Origin: Candidatus Zixiibacteriota bacterium
Lineage (GTDB): Bacteria; Zixibacteria; MSB-5A5; DSPP01
Assembly: GCA_022614805.1 (NCBI GenBank)
Contig: JAKEHY010000038.1
Location: 124,001-188,000, forward strand
DNA length: 64,000 nt
Reading direction: 5' to 3'
Shown: positions 53,607 through 64,000 of the stretch, in pieces
Layout of the letters: every line of letters begins with the position of its first letter
Numbering within the stretch: the stretch's first letter is position 1
The notes under the pieces: model-generated
Seen by the model: the letters and a program-made list of their open reading frames with translations, nothing else
The model's database searches: none
Told to the model about the DNA's origin: nothing
Made by a program: the position numbers and the translations under genes

Positions 53607-54174
53607 GTTCTTTGCGAACTAATGGCCGGGAATAGGACTGCCGCTGGACGATTTTGAAGCCGGCCTCTTCGAAAACCTTCAATGGCCCTGTCCACGACCA
53701 CGCCGCCGGAAGTTTCTTCCCGGCCTTGGTCAAAGGCACCGGATACCCTTCCAGAATTTTGGCCTTGTGTTTTTTGGCCGCTTTAATCACCGCCGCCAAA
53801 AGCCCGCGGGCGATTCCCTTGTTGCGAAAACCGGACGGAATGAAAAAACAGGGGAGTGACCAGACCGTATCAAAATCCTCTACGGCATACGCCTTGGCCG
53901 TTTCCAGCCGCGGAAAATCGGTGCGGGGGCCGAAGGTGGCCCAGCCGACCGGTACTCCGTCGGCATACGCCAGAATGCCCTGTGCCTTGCCTTTCTTTAT
54001 CAAACCTTGAAACATCTTTTTGGCCTTCGTACCGCGCGTTTCCTGCCACAGTTTGCCCCCCTTGGGCAGCCGCCACCAGATGCACCAGCACCCCGCGCAG
54101 CCGCCGCTGGGGCCGAAAACTTTTTCCACGTCCTTCCACAGCACAGGCTTTAGTTCTTTGTATTCGATTTTCAC
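53602..54174 (-). CDS. GNAT-family N-acetyltransferase
   Basis: A 190-residue acetyltransferase. The acetyl-CoA loop is FRNKGIARGLLAAVIKAAKK near residue 115, preceded by SLPCFFIPSG. A Cys/Trp motif GGCAGCWCIWWRL lies at about 24-36, and VPVGWATFGPR forms the central strands. Its relative at 54171 has the same Cys-rich motif and the same layout, so they are tandem paralogues. The stop codon comes from a palindromic repeat. The start overlaps the upstream paralogue by four bases. Substrate unknown. Confidence 0.85.
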   Translation of the reverse strand: MKIEYKELKPVLWKDVEKVFGPSGGCAGCWCIWWRLPKGGKLWQETRGTKAKKMFQGLIKKGKAQGILAYADGVPVGWATFGPRTDFPRLETAKAYAVEDFDTVWSLPCFFIPSGFRNKGIARGLLAAVIKAAKKHKAKILEGYPVPLTKAGKKLPAAWSWTGPLKVFEEAGFKIVQRQSYSRPLVRKEL

Positions 54175-54737
54175 GATTTTTCGTCCAAGTACTTGCGCAT
54201 TATCAAATAGCGCGGCGTTTCGAAATAGACGGCAAACCCCAAACTTTCGAACACCCGCCGCGGGCCCATCCAGACCTCTTCGTCCGGCAGTTTTTTATCC
54301 CGGCGCGGGTAGGCCTCCACCGTCTTGCCGCCTTGTTTGGCTACCAGTTTCAAAATCTCTTCGACCATTTGCTTCGATAATCCCTTTTTGCGCGCCTCTT
54401 TGGTTACTGCCATACAGCCAATCGACCAGATGTTGTCAGCAGCGGTGGAAACAAAGGAGGGGTTGGCGTTCATCTTCTTGAAAAACGACCGGTGGGCGAA
54501 CTGGCACCAGCCAATTGGTTTTCCATCCAGATAAAAAAGCGCCCCACGGGTCTGACCGGAGGTAATTTCCGATTCTTTGGCTGTCCGGTTTCCTTCCGGA
54601 GTGGTTTTCCCCCAAGCATTATTGTCCCCTTCAAACTGCCAAAAACGGCAAAAACAGCCGCCGAACTCCGGCCGGGCGTGCAATTGGCAAAAGTCGGCCG
54701 CCAGTGCCGGTGAAATTTCGCGGACTTCAAGCTTCAT
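54171..54737 (-). CDS. GNAT-family N-acetyltransferase (paralogue of the neighbour)
   Basis: A 188-residue acetyltransferase from the ATG at 54737; the frame extends to 54758, but the ATG start MKLEVREISPAL is more natural. The acetyl-CoA region is GCMAVTKEARKKGLSKQMVE. The Cys motif GGCFCRFW at about 30 corresponds to GGCAGCWCIWW in the downstream gene, and KPIGWCQFAHRSFF matches VPVGWATFGPRTDF. The two genes overlap by four bases and probably arose by duplication. Substrate unknown. Confidence 0.85.
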   Translation of the reverse strand: MKLEVREISPALAADFCQLHARPEFGGCFCRFWQFEGDNNAWGKTTPEGNRTAKESEITSGQTRGALFYLDGKPIGWCQFAHRSFFKKMNANPSFVSTAADNIWSIGCMAVTKEARKKGLSKQMVEEILKLVAKQGGKTVEAYPRRDKKLPDEEVWMGPRRVFESLGFAVYFETPRYLIMRKYLDEKS

Positions 54738-54825
54738 AAATAGCGTGAAATTAAGCAAAGCCAGAACGGTTGTCCATCCGATCCCCGGGACAGCAGATTC
54801 TGGGCTACTTCAATGGTGTGTGATT

Positions 54826-57834
<3,009 letters not shown>

Positions 57835-57856
57835 CCGTTTTTATACGCTCCAAGGA

Positions 57857-57875
57857 TTAAGAAACGATTTCTTAA
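57857..57875. promoter_or_regulatory. Inverted repeat upstream of secA
   Basis: TTAAGAAA-CGA-TTTCTTAA, 8-bp perfect arms, between secA and the upstream GNAT gene. It could be an operator or a leader hairpin for secA; no further evidence. Confidence 0.35.
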
Positions 57876-57960
57876 GAGGAAAAACAAGGGGAGAGGGGAA
57901 AAGGTTCCTAAGGTTCCTTTCGTGCGCTTGGCTCTTTCAGCCGGAGCGCAGCCGTCCGTT

Positions 57961-58461
57961 TCAAGCGGAAGTTGAGGCGTGCGCTCCGCTGCAACGAAGA
58001 TGCTTCACCATTATCAGACAGGGGTTGACCTCCCCCCACAGGTTGTTTTCCTCCAACGGCTGGAAGCCGAGGCGCCGGTAGAAACCGCGGGTGCGCTCAT
58101 AGTTGTCATCCAGTCGGGAGGGGCCGAGCGTTTTCACCTGAAGGTACTCGATGGAGCGTCCGATTAGGAGCTTTTCCACGTGTTCCACAAGGCCGCGCCC
58201 GACCCCCCGGCCGTGATATTCCCGGCGGACGGCCATTGCGTGAATTTCGGCGGCAACCGGGCTGCGCTGGTTCATGGTCACAAACCCGATGGGATTGCCA
58301 GCGGCCTCGGCAATGTAAGTTTCCATCTTTTCGGCCGCCCGCGCATACGCAATAATCGCTTCTTCAATTCCGAACCACTCCGGCAGCGACCGCATAATCC
58401 GCTCGCAGGCGGAGGCTTCTCCCGTGGCCAGGGGGCGAATCAAATGAGGTTTTGAAGCCAC
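57961..58461 (-). CDS. GNAT-family N-acetyltransferase
   Basis: A 166-residue acetyltransferase with a canonical acetyl-CoA motif (AVRREYHGRGVGRGLVEHVE near 77-96), the preceding IHAMAV strand and the terminal RGFYRRLGFQPLEE. It is not similar in detail to the paired GNATs at 53.6-54.7 kb (no Cys/Trp motif). The substrate is unknown. It is separated from secA by 126 bases containing an inverted repeat, so co-transcription is uncertain. Confidence 0.88.
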   Translation of the reverse strand: MASKPHLIRPLATGEASACERIMRSLPEWFGIEEAIIAYARAAEKMETYIAEAAGNPIGFVTMNQRSPVAAEIHAMAVRREYHGRGVGRGLVEHVEKLLIGRSIEYLQVKTLGPSRLDDNYERTRGFYRRLGFQPLEENNLWGEVNPCLIMVKHLRCSGAHASTSA

Positions 58462-58587
58462 AAATAAAGAATAAAAATTTCAGAAGGAAAAACAAGGGGA
58501 GGAGCTAAAAGGCTCCAATGAAACGGCCCGAGCGCCTTCGGAATCGTATTCGCGCGGGCCGCCAGAAAAGGTTGCGCCGTGCCGGTC

Positions 58588-59112
58588 TTACCGGGTCAGC
58601 TTCGCCAGCTCTTCTGCCGAAATCCGGCGGAACGAAAACCGATAACCGGCATAGACGGCAAGTCCGTAGAACAAAACGTCCATCGGATTGAAGGTCACCT
58701 TCATAAGATTGACCGCAACCTCCGGGGTAAGGCCGGAAAGTATCTCTGAAAAGGGAATTTGCTGCTGCTGGGAAATCATAATACAGACGGCCAGTAAATT
58801 CCCCGCCATACATCCCAGAACCGAAATTCCGGCGCCGGCAATTCCAAAGGACTTGTCGATGCCTTTCCCGAACGTTCGCACGGCCATCCCCACCAAAAAC
58901 CCGACCCCGATGGCCATCCAGCCGATTTGATACTTGGTCACCGCCGTGATAACCCCCCAAAGGCCGGCCCCCAAGAGCGCGGCAGCGACGCCGGCCAGGG
59001 TTCCGGACAACAGGTTCTGGTTGTCTTTTATCTCCTGAATCAACCGATTCAGCTTTACCGGGTCGATTTCGGGCGCCGTATTTTGTGTTTTCGTTTCGGT
59101 CTCTGTATTCAT
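58588..59112 (-). CDS. Four-helix membrane protein of unknown function
   Basis: A 174-residue protein with a polar N-terminus (MNTETETKTQNTAPEIDPVK) and four predicted membrane helices: LLSGTLAGVAAALLGAGLWG, IGWMAIGVGFLVGMAVRTFG, FGIAGAGISVLGCMAGNLLA and VLFYGLAVYAGYRFSF. The layout, with a long polar head and paired Gly-rich helices, is common among uncharacterised bacterial proteins. I cannot name a family. The start codon at 59112 follows a GGGGGAG-type site. Confidence 0.7.
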   Translation of the reverse strand: MNTETETKTQNTAPEIDPVKLNRLIQEIKDNQNLLSGTLAGVAAALLGAGLWGVITAVTKYQIGWMAIGVGFLVGMAVRTFGKGIDKSFGIAGAGISVLGCMAGNLLAVCIMISQQQQIPFSEILSGLTPEVAVNLMKVTFNPMDVLFYGLAVYAGYRFSFRRISAEELAKLTR

Positions 59113-59407
59113 TGTCTCCCCCCTCGTTAAAATAAGGCCGTTTTCACAAATAATATCGGCAAATACCGCCGCTTGTTTAGCTTTTTAACCCCGGCGGAAC
59201 GCCGCCTATTTTAGAGATTTGAAAACACTCGATACACAACCTGATTGTGCGGCAGGGAGGCGATGCGCACCCAAATCATCACGTATATTTGCCACCCATT
59301 GACCGCAAAATGATTTGCCGTTCAAAAAAATAAACAATAACTTATCGCAATCGAACAGTCGCCCAGGCCGTGTTCGATTGAAAGCCCCGTAATTTGTCCA
59401 AAATCGC
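59113..59407. other. Intergenic region without recognisable features
   Basis: About 295 bases between the membrane protein and the lipoprotein gene. Frames here lack family resemblance; the 59206-59712 frame is the shadow of the lipoprotein gene. AT-rich patches at 59140-59165 and 59320-59340 may contain a promoter. Confidence 0.4.
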
Positions 59408-59791
59408 TTAGGGCTCTTCTTCCCGGACGAACCTTCCAGTTGCCGCCGCGTATATGCGCACCGCCACGACCGCGCGGGGGCGGCTTTTGTGGCAGACGGA
59501 GACCCGTACGTGCTCGTCCTCGAACCGCTCAACGAGCCAGGCGCCGGCCGGCAGCTCCCGGGCCAGCTTGCCGCAGCGGCCCGGAGGCGGCTGGTGTCCG
59601 GGCGGGCGGCCGGGATACCAAATGCGGCATTCGCCGGGCGGAGGCAGATGCCCCGGCGGAATCCCCAAATTGGCGACCCGCCCGCGCGGCGAACTCTTTT
59701 TTTCGACTTCAACCGTCTCCACCCCCCCCACCTGGGCGCAACCCAAAGAGAACAAAGCGAGAAGAACCGATAACAACCCTGCTTTAGTCAT
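59408..59791 (-). CDS. Small proline/cysteine-containing lipoprotein
   Basis: A 127-residue protein with a lipoprotein signal: MTKAGLLSVLLALFSLGC ends in the lipobox (LFSLGC), so Cys18 should be acylated. The distinctive core is GIPPGHLPPPGECRIWYPG and RPPGHQPPPGRC, a pattern I have seen in small hypothetical lipoproteins of several diderm groups. The remainder is a beta-rich tail (VRVSVCHKSRPRAVVAVRIY). Function unknown. A TATAAT hexamer on its strand lies at 59843-59848. It is presumably outer-membrane bound via the Lol system. Confidence 0.8.
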   Translation of the reverse strand: MTKAGLLSVLLALFSLGCAQVGGVETVEVEKKSSPRGRVANLGIPPGHLPPPGECRIWYPGRPPGHQPPPGRCGKLARELPAGAWLVERFEDEHVRVSVCHKSRPRAVVAVRIYAAATGRFVREEEP

Positions 59792-60004
59792 ACGCCATCC
59801 TCCTTTCGCGAAAAAAACTGAAAATCAACCGCCTGCATACCTATTATACTATCGTCAAGGCCTCCAAAAACCTCCACCAAGGCGCGGGGACGGAAGCGAG
59901 TCAAGCGAACTTTTGCCTTGCCGATTGGAGATTTGGACGATGGGCGGCGCCTGTGAAAAGAAGTTTTTAATCTCTAATCTCCGGTCACCAATCTCTGTTT
60001 TTTG

Positions 60005-60077
60005 TGGAGCCGAGGGGAGTCGAACCCCTGACCTGTACGTTGCGAACGTACCGCTCTCCCAGCTGAGCTACGGCCCC
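60005..60077 (-). tRNA. tRNA-Ala (anticodon CGC)
   Basis: A complete cloverleaf of 73 bases without an encoded CCA. The acceptor GGGGCCG pairs with CGGCTCC; position 3-70 is the G-U pair that identifies alanine tRNAs. The anticodon stem GTACG/CGTAC encloses the loop TTCGCAA, so the anticodon is CGC (reads GCG). The T-loop GGTTCGACTCC is standard. The discriminator is A. Confidence 0.97.
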
Positions 60078-60165
60078 GTTTACTCTCGAAATATACGCGC
60101 ACCCCAAACTTAGTCAATCACGCTTGCCGATTGACGCTGGCTGCCCCGCTAACTATCCTTCCAGT

Positions 60166-61557
60166 ATGATTCGAATAATTCTGTTGCTGATGGCAGCGGT
60201 TCTGCTTTTTCGTTTGGCCTTTCCACAAGCTCCTTATCCGGCCGACAGTACGCTTCCCCTGCCGGAAGTTGAGGCCTTGGTTAATCCCAGAGTCGTAGTG
60301 GCGGAAGCCATAAAGGTCGCCCCGCTTGATGAAAAAGAAAAGGAACTGGCAAAGCTTTTGGACGGCAAAAAGGAAGAAATGATTGCCCTGTTGAAGGAAA
60401 TCGTCGAAATCAACTCCGGCAGCCGGAATGCGCGCGGTATCGACAGCGTCGGCAAAATTCTGTCTTCCCGCCTAATCAAGCTCGGCTTCAAGGAGGAATT
60501 CATCCCCGCCAAAGCGGAAACGTTTGACGTTGCCGGGGAGAAAAAAATTCAAACCTCGGGCCCGCACCGGATTTTGCGAAAGGCTGGCACGGGGAAAAAA
60601 GTGCTTTTGATGGGACATTTGGACACCGTTTTCGAGCCGGAAAGCGGGTTTCTTAAGTTTATTCGATTTCCCGGTACGGCCGGAGACTCCACCGTTGGTC
60701 CCGGAACGGCCGATATGAAAGGCGGATTGGTTGTAATCGTTTTCGCTCTCGAAGTGCTCGACAAAGCCGGGTTTTTGAAAGATAAGGACGTAACTGTTTT
60801 TTTCAACGGCGACGAGGAAACCGGCTCAAAATTTTCCAAGGAGAGAATCTTTGCCGAGGCCAAGCGGGCGGATTTTTGCCTGAACTTCGAGGAAGGCCGC
60901 GACGTGCCGTATGGGGGCATCGTGGTAGCTCGGAAGGGTACTGCTGGCGCAACTATCACCTGTCGCGGCCACGCCGCCCACGCCGGGAACCAGCATTATC
61001 TGGGTATCAATGCCGCTGTCGAACTTTCCCAAAAACTTTTAGAGTTGAGTAAGTTATCCGACTACAAACGAGGAATTACCGTTAGCCCCGGAGTAATCGA
61101 TTTAGGCCCTTTTGCCAAGTCCAACCGGGTGCCCGATTTTGCCCGGGCCGAAGTCGATTTCCGCTATTTAGACCCGGCAGATACGAGCTATCTGCGCGCC
61201 AAAGTTGAGGAAATCCGCCACCGAGTTTATCTGCGCAATCCGTGGACGAAAGAGGAAGCCAAAACCGAACTCGACTTCGAATTCAATTTCCCGCCAATGC
61301 GTCCGGACACTGCCCGTTATCGTTGGGCGGGAGAGGTTCTCGCCTTGGCTCGACTGCTTGAAGTTCCCGCCGGCGTGAAAGGTTCTGCCGGCGGCTCGGA
61401 CGCTTCCATTGCGGCTTTAGCTGGGTGTATGACGATTGACGCGTTAGGTCCCGTCGGCGGCGCCACGCACACGACCGACGAGTGGGTAAATCTAATCACT
61501 CTCCCCGAACGCGCCAAGCTTACGGCTCTAATTTTGAGCCGAATCTGGAAGAACTGA
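60166..61557 (+). CDS. Exported M20-family metallopeptidase (glutamate carboxypeptidase-like)
   Basis: A 463-residue di-zinc hydrolase with a signal peptide (MIRIILLLMAAVLLFRLAFP from the ATG at 60166; the frame opens earlier but the upstream part is not signal-like). Zinc ligands and catalytic residues: MGHLDTVFEP, GPGTADMKGGLVV, NGDEETGSKFS, the dimerisation domain VARKGTAGATITCRGHAAHA, and GSAGGSDAS with the final His in GGATHTTDEWVN. This resembles CPG2-like carboxypeptidases. It probably trims peptides or folates in the periplasm. Its 3' end overlaps the convergent thioredoxin gene by 30 bases. Confidence 0.93.
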   Translation: MIRIILLLMAAVLLFRLAFPQAPYPADSTLPLPEVEALVNPRVVVAEAIKVAPLDEKEKELAKLLDGKKEEMIALLKEIVEINSGSRNARGIDSVGKILSSRLIKLGFKEEFIPAKAETFDVAGEKKIQTSGPHRILRKAGTGKKVLLMGHLDTVFEPESGFLKFIRFPGTAGDSTVGPGTADMKGGLVVIVFALEVLDKAGFLKDKDVTVFFNGDEETGSKFSKERIFAEAKRADFCLNFEEGRDVPYGGIVVARKGTAGATITCRGHAAHAGNQHYLGINAAVELSQKLLELSKLSDYKRGITVSPGVIDLGPFAKSNRVPDFARAEVDFRYLDPADTSYLRAKVEEIRHRVYLRNPWTKEEAKTELDFEFNFPPMRPDTARYRWAGEVLALARLLEVPAGVKGSAGGSDASIAALAGCMTIDALGPVGGATHTTDEWVNLITLPERAKLTALILSRIWKN

Positions 61558-62094
61558 AAGTTTTTCGGGGACGGCCTCCTGCAAAAGTTCCCGGATTTTT
61601 GCTTCGGTCTTTCCGTAAGCCCCTTCGCCGATGTGGTCGTAGCGGATGACTCCCTCCCTGTCGATTAGAAAAATCCGCGGCCACCAGTTGTTGCCGTAGG
61701 CGTTCCAAATGACGTAGTCGTTGTCCAGCACCACGGGATATTTTATCTGCAGTTCGCGAACCGTTTTTTCGACGTTTGCCCGCTTTTTGCTGCTTTCAAA
61801 TTCCGGGGTGTGTACCCCGATGACCATCAGCCCTTGCGAAGCATACTTTCCGTGCCAGGCCTTGACATGTGGCAGGGTGCGCAGGCAGTTGATGCAAGTG
61901 TATTCCCAAAATTCTATCGCCACCACCTTTCCCCGCAGTTGGGTCAGGGTCAAAGGATGGCTGTTTATCCATTCCTTTTCGGATATTTCCGGGGCTTTGC
62001 GGTTTAAGGCCTGACCGGTTGCCTTCTCCACTTCCTGGTTGCAGGCAAAAAGACCGGTTGAGAACAAAACCATCAGGAACGACATTTTGCTCAT
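61528..62094 (-). CDS. TlpA/redoxin-like thioredoxin-fold lipoprotein
   Basis: A 188-residue thiol-disulfide protein. The N-terminus MSKMSFLMVLFSTGLFACN is a lipoprotein signal with Cys18. The active site is YTCINC (CxxC, Cys-Ile-Asn-Cys), in FWEYTCINCLRTLPHVKAWH, followed by GVHTPEFES and the cis-Pro region NNWWPRIFLIDREG. This matches the DipZ/TlpA-like C-terminal type that reduces periplasmic disulfides or serves cytochrome maturation. It overlaps the M20 gene 3' to 3'. The cell location is periplasmic, lipid anchored. Confidence 0.88.
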   Translation of the reverse strand: MSKMSFLMVLFSTGLFACNQEVEKATGQALNRKAPEISEKEWINSHPLTLTQLRGKVVAIEFWEYTCINCLRTLPHVKAWHGKYASQGLMVIGVHTPEFESSKKRANVEKTVRELQIKYPVVLDNDYVIWNAYGNNWWPRIFLIDREGVIRYDHIGEGAYGKTEAKIRELLQEAVPEKLSVLPDSAQN

Positions 62095-62095
62095 C

Positions 62096-62482
62096 CTACG
62101 AGGGGGAACTTTTTTTGCGTTTGAACCATCTCAAAAGCCGACTTTCCTTTCTGGTTGCCTTTTCTTTTTCCAGCGCCTCCCCGTCGAAACGCTCGATTCG
62201 CGTCAAAAGTTCCTCCACATTACGCCGGTCTTCCATAATGATGCGAAAGTCGTCGTATTCGGCAAAGCTGAAAACCGCCTTCACCATCGGCTCAAAGAAA
62301 ACCATCGTCTGGCTGCCGATGTAGGAAAGTGGTTTGACCGTTTCCAGAAACATAATCGCCGGCACGGTCATTTTGTAGCCGACCACCTTTTGCGCCAGCT
62401 TGTCCAAAAGCTCCGACTGCTTTTCGGTCAGTTTCGGCTTGTCCCCTTCGGGATGCAGGGCAAAAGCGTCCTTAAACGACAT
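62096..62482 (-). CDS. Hypothetical protein
   Basis: A 128-residue mostly helical protein without signal peptide: MSFKDAFALHPEGDKPKL, a hydrophobic core (AQKVVGYKMTVPAIMFLETV, YIGSQTMVFFEPMVKAVFSF) and a basic C-terminus (LLRWFKRKKSSPS). VPAIMFLETVKPLS suggests a peripheral or short membrane-associated segment. I do not recognise a family. It lies one base from the TlpA-like gene and overlaps the next gene by 11 bases, so the three form a transcription unit. Confidence 0.65.
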   Translation of the reverse strand: MSFKDAFALHPEGDKPKLTEKQSELLDKLAQKVVGYKMTVPAIMFLETVKPLSYIGSQTMVFFEPMVKAVFSFAEYDDFRIIMEDRRNVEELLTRIERFDGEALEKEKATRKESRLLRWFKRKKSSPS

Positions 62483-62885
62483 TGGTTTCCTTTTTGGCCA
62501 GAGCGTTCAAAACGAACCGGTCAACTTCCCCTTTGTTTCCATCATAGCGTACGAAAACCCCTCGGTAGTGCTCCAGAAAGCTCTTACGGGCAAACGGCGA
62601 AAGAAAAATGCCGTTTTTTTCCGGCTCCGCGCGGACAAAACCACTCCATTTTTTAACCTGTTTGGTGCCCAGAAATTCAACTGTAATCTCGTCCTCCGCA
62701 AGTGTGTAGCGGGTGGGGAAAAAGAATACACCGAGTGAAGCAGTTAAAATCAAACCAGCGAGGAAAGCAAAGATGGCCGACTGCGAATACCACCAAACAA
62801 AAACCCCAAAGGCCAAAATTACAGCACAAGCTAAGGCAGTTTTGGCTTTGGTTTTAGCCGCCGGATGGTAACGCCAGGAAAGCAT
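62472..62885 (-). CDS. Two-helix membrane protein with PH-like cytoplasmic domain
   Basis: A 137-residue protein: a short N-terminus (WRYHPAAKTKAKTALAC), two membrane helices (VILAFGVFVWWYSQSAIFAF and FLAGLILTASLGVFFFP) and a soluble beta-rich part (YTLAEDEITVEFLGTKQVKK, WSGFVRAEPEKNGIFLSP) resembling the bacterial PH/YdbT-like domain. Function unknown. It overlaps the downstream hypothetical gene by 11 bases and is probably co-transcribed with it and the TlpA-like gene. Confidence 0.7.
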   Translation of the reverse strand: MLSWRYHPAAKTKAKTALACAVILAFGVFVWWYSQSAIFAFLAGLILTASLGVFFFPTRYTLAEDEITVEFLGTKQVKKWSGFVRAEPEKNGIFLSPFARKSFLEHYRGVFVRYDGNKGEVDRFVLNALAKKETNVV

Positions 62886-62910
62886 AAAATTAATGAAAGA
62901 TGTTAAACGG

Positions 62911-63114
62911 TTATTCGGTGCGGTAGCGCTCTTTTTTCACTTCCCGCAAAGCCTTCAAAAATTCTTCCGGAGAGATAATCTTCTTTTCAATCAATACCTT
63001 CACCAGGGCTTCCTGGGACATATGCACGGAGAGGGCCAACTCCTCGTAGCTGATTTCACGCACCTGGTCGCCGGTGACCAGCTTGATGGCGGGCTTTTTT
63101 GGCTCATCCGCCAT
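62911..63114 (-). CDS. Small hypothetical protein
   Basis: A 67-residue charged peptide: MADEPKKPAIKLVTGDQVRE, then a helical part EELALSVHMSQEALVKVLIE and KKIISPEEFLKALREVKKER. The C-terminal half, with a VLIEKKIISPEEFLKA run, looks like short helical tails found at the ends of many proteins. It overlaps larE by 11 bases on the same strand. No function can be assigned. Confidence 0.6.
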   Translation of the reverse strand: MADEPKKPAIKLVTGDQVREISYEELALSVHMSQEALVKVLIEKKIISPEEFLKALREVKKERYRTE

Positions 63115-63940
63115 TCCCGCCCCCTTTTCGCAAGGCCTCGTTCAAACTGCCGGTGCGGTAGCCGACCAAATCGAGGGTGACGTAAAGAAATCCAAGCTCA
63201 CGCAATTTTTGTTGGACTTGCGCGCGCAGGTCAAAATCGGAAAAGCGGCTCCATTCCTCCGGCTCCACTTCGATTCTGGCGATTTTTTCGTGATGCCGCA
63301 CCCGCACCTGCCGGAAACCGAACTGGTGCAAAAGCTTTTCCGCTTGCGCCACTTGGGAAAGTTTTTCGACGGTCACCTCCTGCCCGTAGGGAATGCGAGA
63401 CGACAAGCAGGCCATTTGCGGTTTGTCCCAAAAGCTCAAATTATGCGCCCGGGCAATCTCCCGTATTTCCGGTTTGGTCAACCCGGCTTCCAGAAGCGGG
63501 CTTTTTATCCGCCATTTCTCCCCCGCCTTTCGCCCGGGGCGAAAATCCCCGACATCGGAAGCATTGAAACCGTCCAGAACGTGCACTATGGAGTGTAGTT
63601 CAGCCAACTTCGTCAACTTGGAATAAAGTTCGTCTTTGCAGAAAAAACAGCGGGAGGATTGATTGGCACGGTAGCCTTCAATCTCTAATTCATTGGTTTC
63701 GATAAGCCAGTGATTCTTGGCGATTCCAAAGCTTTGTGCCAGTTCCTTCGCCTCTCCCAACTCCTCGGGCGCCAAGCTGGGAGAAACAGCCGTTACGGCA
63801 AACACGTTCTTCTTCGGCAAAACCTGTGCCGCCGCCCAGAGCACAAAGGAGGAATCCACTCCGCCGGAAAAAGCAACCAAAACTCGCTCGTAACAGTGAA
63901 GATTGGTTTTTAAGGTTTCAAATTTTCCCTGCACTTCCAT
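63104..63940 (-). CDS. larE: LarE-like ATP-dependent sulfur transferase
   Basis: PP-loop enzyme that adds sulfur to the nickel-pincer cofactor precursor of lactate racemase. The 278-residue protein has the pyrophosphatase loop AFSGGVDSSF (23-32), a CxxC in SSRCFFCKDEL (C98, C101) and the family Cys178 in KPQMACLSSRIPYGQEVT. Three such cysteines suggest the [4Fe-4S]-dependent LarE subtype and not the sacrificial one, but this is inference. The start is ATG 63940 (TTG 63946 is the frame limit). No larA, larB or larC is present in the window. Confidence 0.9.
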   Translation of the reverse strand: MEVQGKFETLKTNLHCYERVLVAFSGGVDSSFVLWAAAQVLPKKNVFAVTAVSPSLAPEELGEAKELAQSFGIAKNHWLIETNELEIEGYRANQSSRCFFCKDELYSKLTKLAELHSIVHVLDGFNASDVGDFRPGRKAGEKWRIKSPLLEAGLTKPEIREIARAHNLSFWDKPQMACLSSRIPYGQEVTVEKLSQVAQAEKLLHQFGFRQVRVRHHEKIARIEVEPEEWSRFSDFDLRAQVQQKLRELGFLYVTLDLVGYRTGSLNEALRKGGGNGG

Positions 63941-64000
63941 TGTCAAAAAGATAATAAATCCCTATTAGAAAAGACAGGCCTTAGGTTACAGCTAATCTTT

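Noticed and set aside
59206-59712. 168-residue minus-strand frame
   Set aside because: Overlaps the lipoprotein gene in another frame; Arg/Pro/Ser-rich and without start support. The lipobox-containing frame is preferred.

Overview
The window is a gene-dense piece of a bacterial chromosome, moderately GC-rich by eye. It carries about 60 protein genes, one tRNA, one transposase remnant, one parS site and many short palindromic repeats. The organism is a diderm: there is a Lol-type lipoprotein-sorting permease and ATPase, several lipoproteins and a secreted-protein repertoire. Menaquinone is made by the futalosine route. SecA is about 1000 residues with a long insert, the form I associate with Bacteroidetes/Chlorobi relatives. 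With a protein-arginine kinase (McsA/McsB/ClpC) and a Bacillus-type fadN-fadA-fadE order, this suggests an uncultured lineage around the FCB superphylum. That placement is inference, not proof.

Layout. 1-4.4 kb: uvrB (cut by the window edge), a TPR protein, coaX and an unknown gene. 4.4-12.2 kb: a co-directional run lysS, lolC-like, lolD-like, mcsA, mcsB, clpC, closed by a strong terminator and followed by an RRM protein on the other strand. 12.9-20.5 kb: menaquinone cluster mqnP(ubiA)-mqnM(ubiX)-mqnL(ubiD)-mqnE-mqnA-mqnC, then a foreign-looking nuclease-like gene, then mqnD on the opposite strand. 20.6-27.1 kb: M1 peptidase with HEAT repeats, CorA, a perfect parS palindrome, a cyclase-family protein, and a HIT hydrolase coupled to an unusual HTH/aconitase-like fusion. 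27.5-35.6 kb: lipid catabolism operon (patatin lipase, acyl-CoA ligase, fadN, fadA, fadE).

35.6-39.8 kb: minus-strand UbiA-type prenyltransferase, sugar nucleotidyltransferase, SDR epimerase and a cation/proton antiporter. 39.9-43.4 kb: pgsA-cinA-thpR-recA operon. 43.6-48.95 kb: GlmL-like protein, secreted amidase, rarA, rubredoxin-like peptide. 49-57.8 kb (minus strand): unknown protein with a palindromic repeat inside its reading frame, DUF1801 protein, ACT-malic enzyme, trypsin-TPR protein, ferritin-like protein, two related GNATs, secA. 58-64 kb: GNAT, membrane protein, small lipoprotein, tRNA-Ala(CGC), secreted M20 peptidase, TlpA-like thioredoxin, three small unknowns and larE.

The most unusual items are: (1) the HIT-HTH/aconitase pair, in which the aconitase fold has lost two of the three Fe-S cysteines and gained an HTH-like N-terminus; (2) the exact parS site, placing the window near the replication origin; (3) palindromic repeats with GTAG...CTAC ends, one inside a coding sequence and two supplying stop codons; and (4) protein-arginine phosphorylation genes without CtsR in a diderm.
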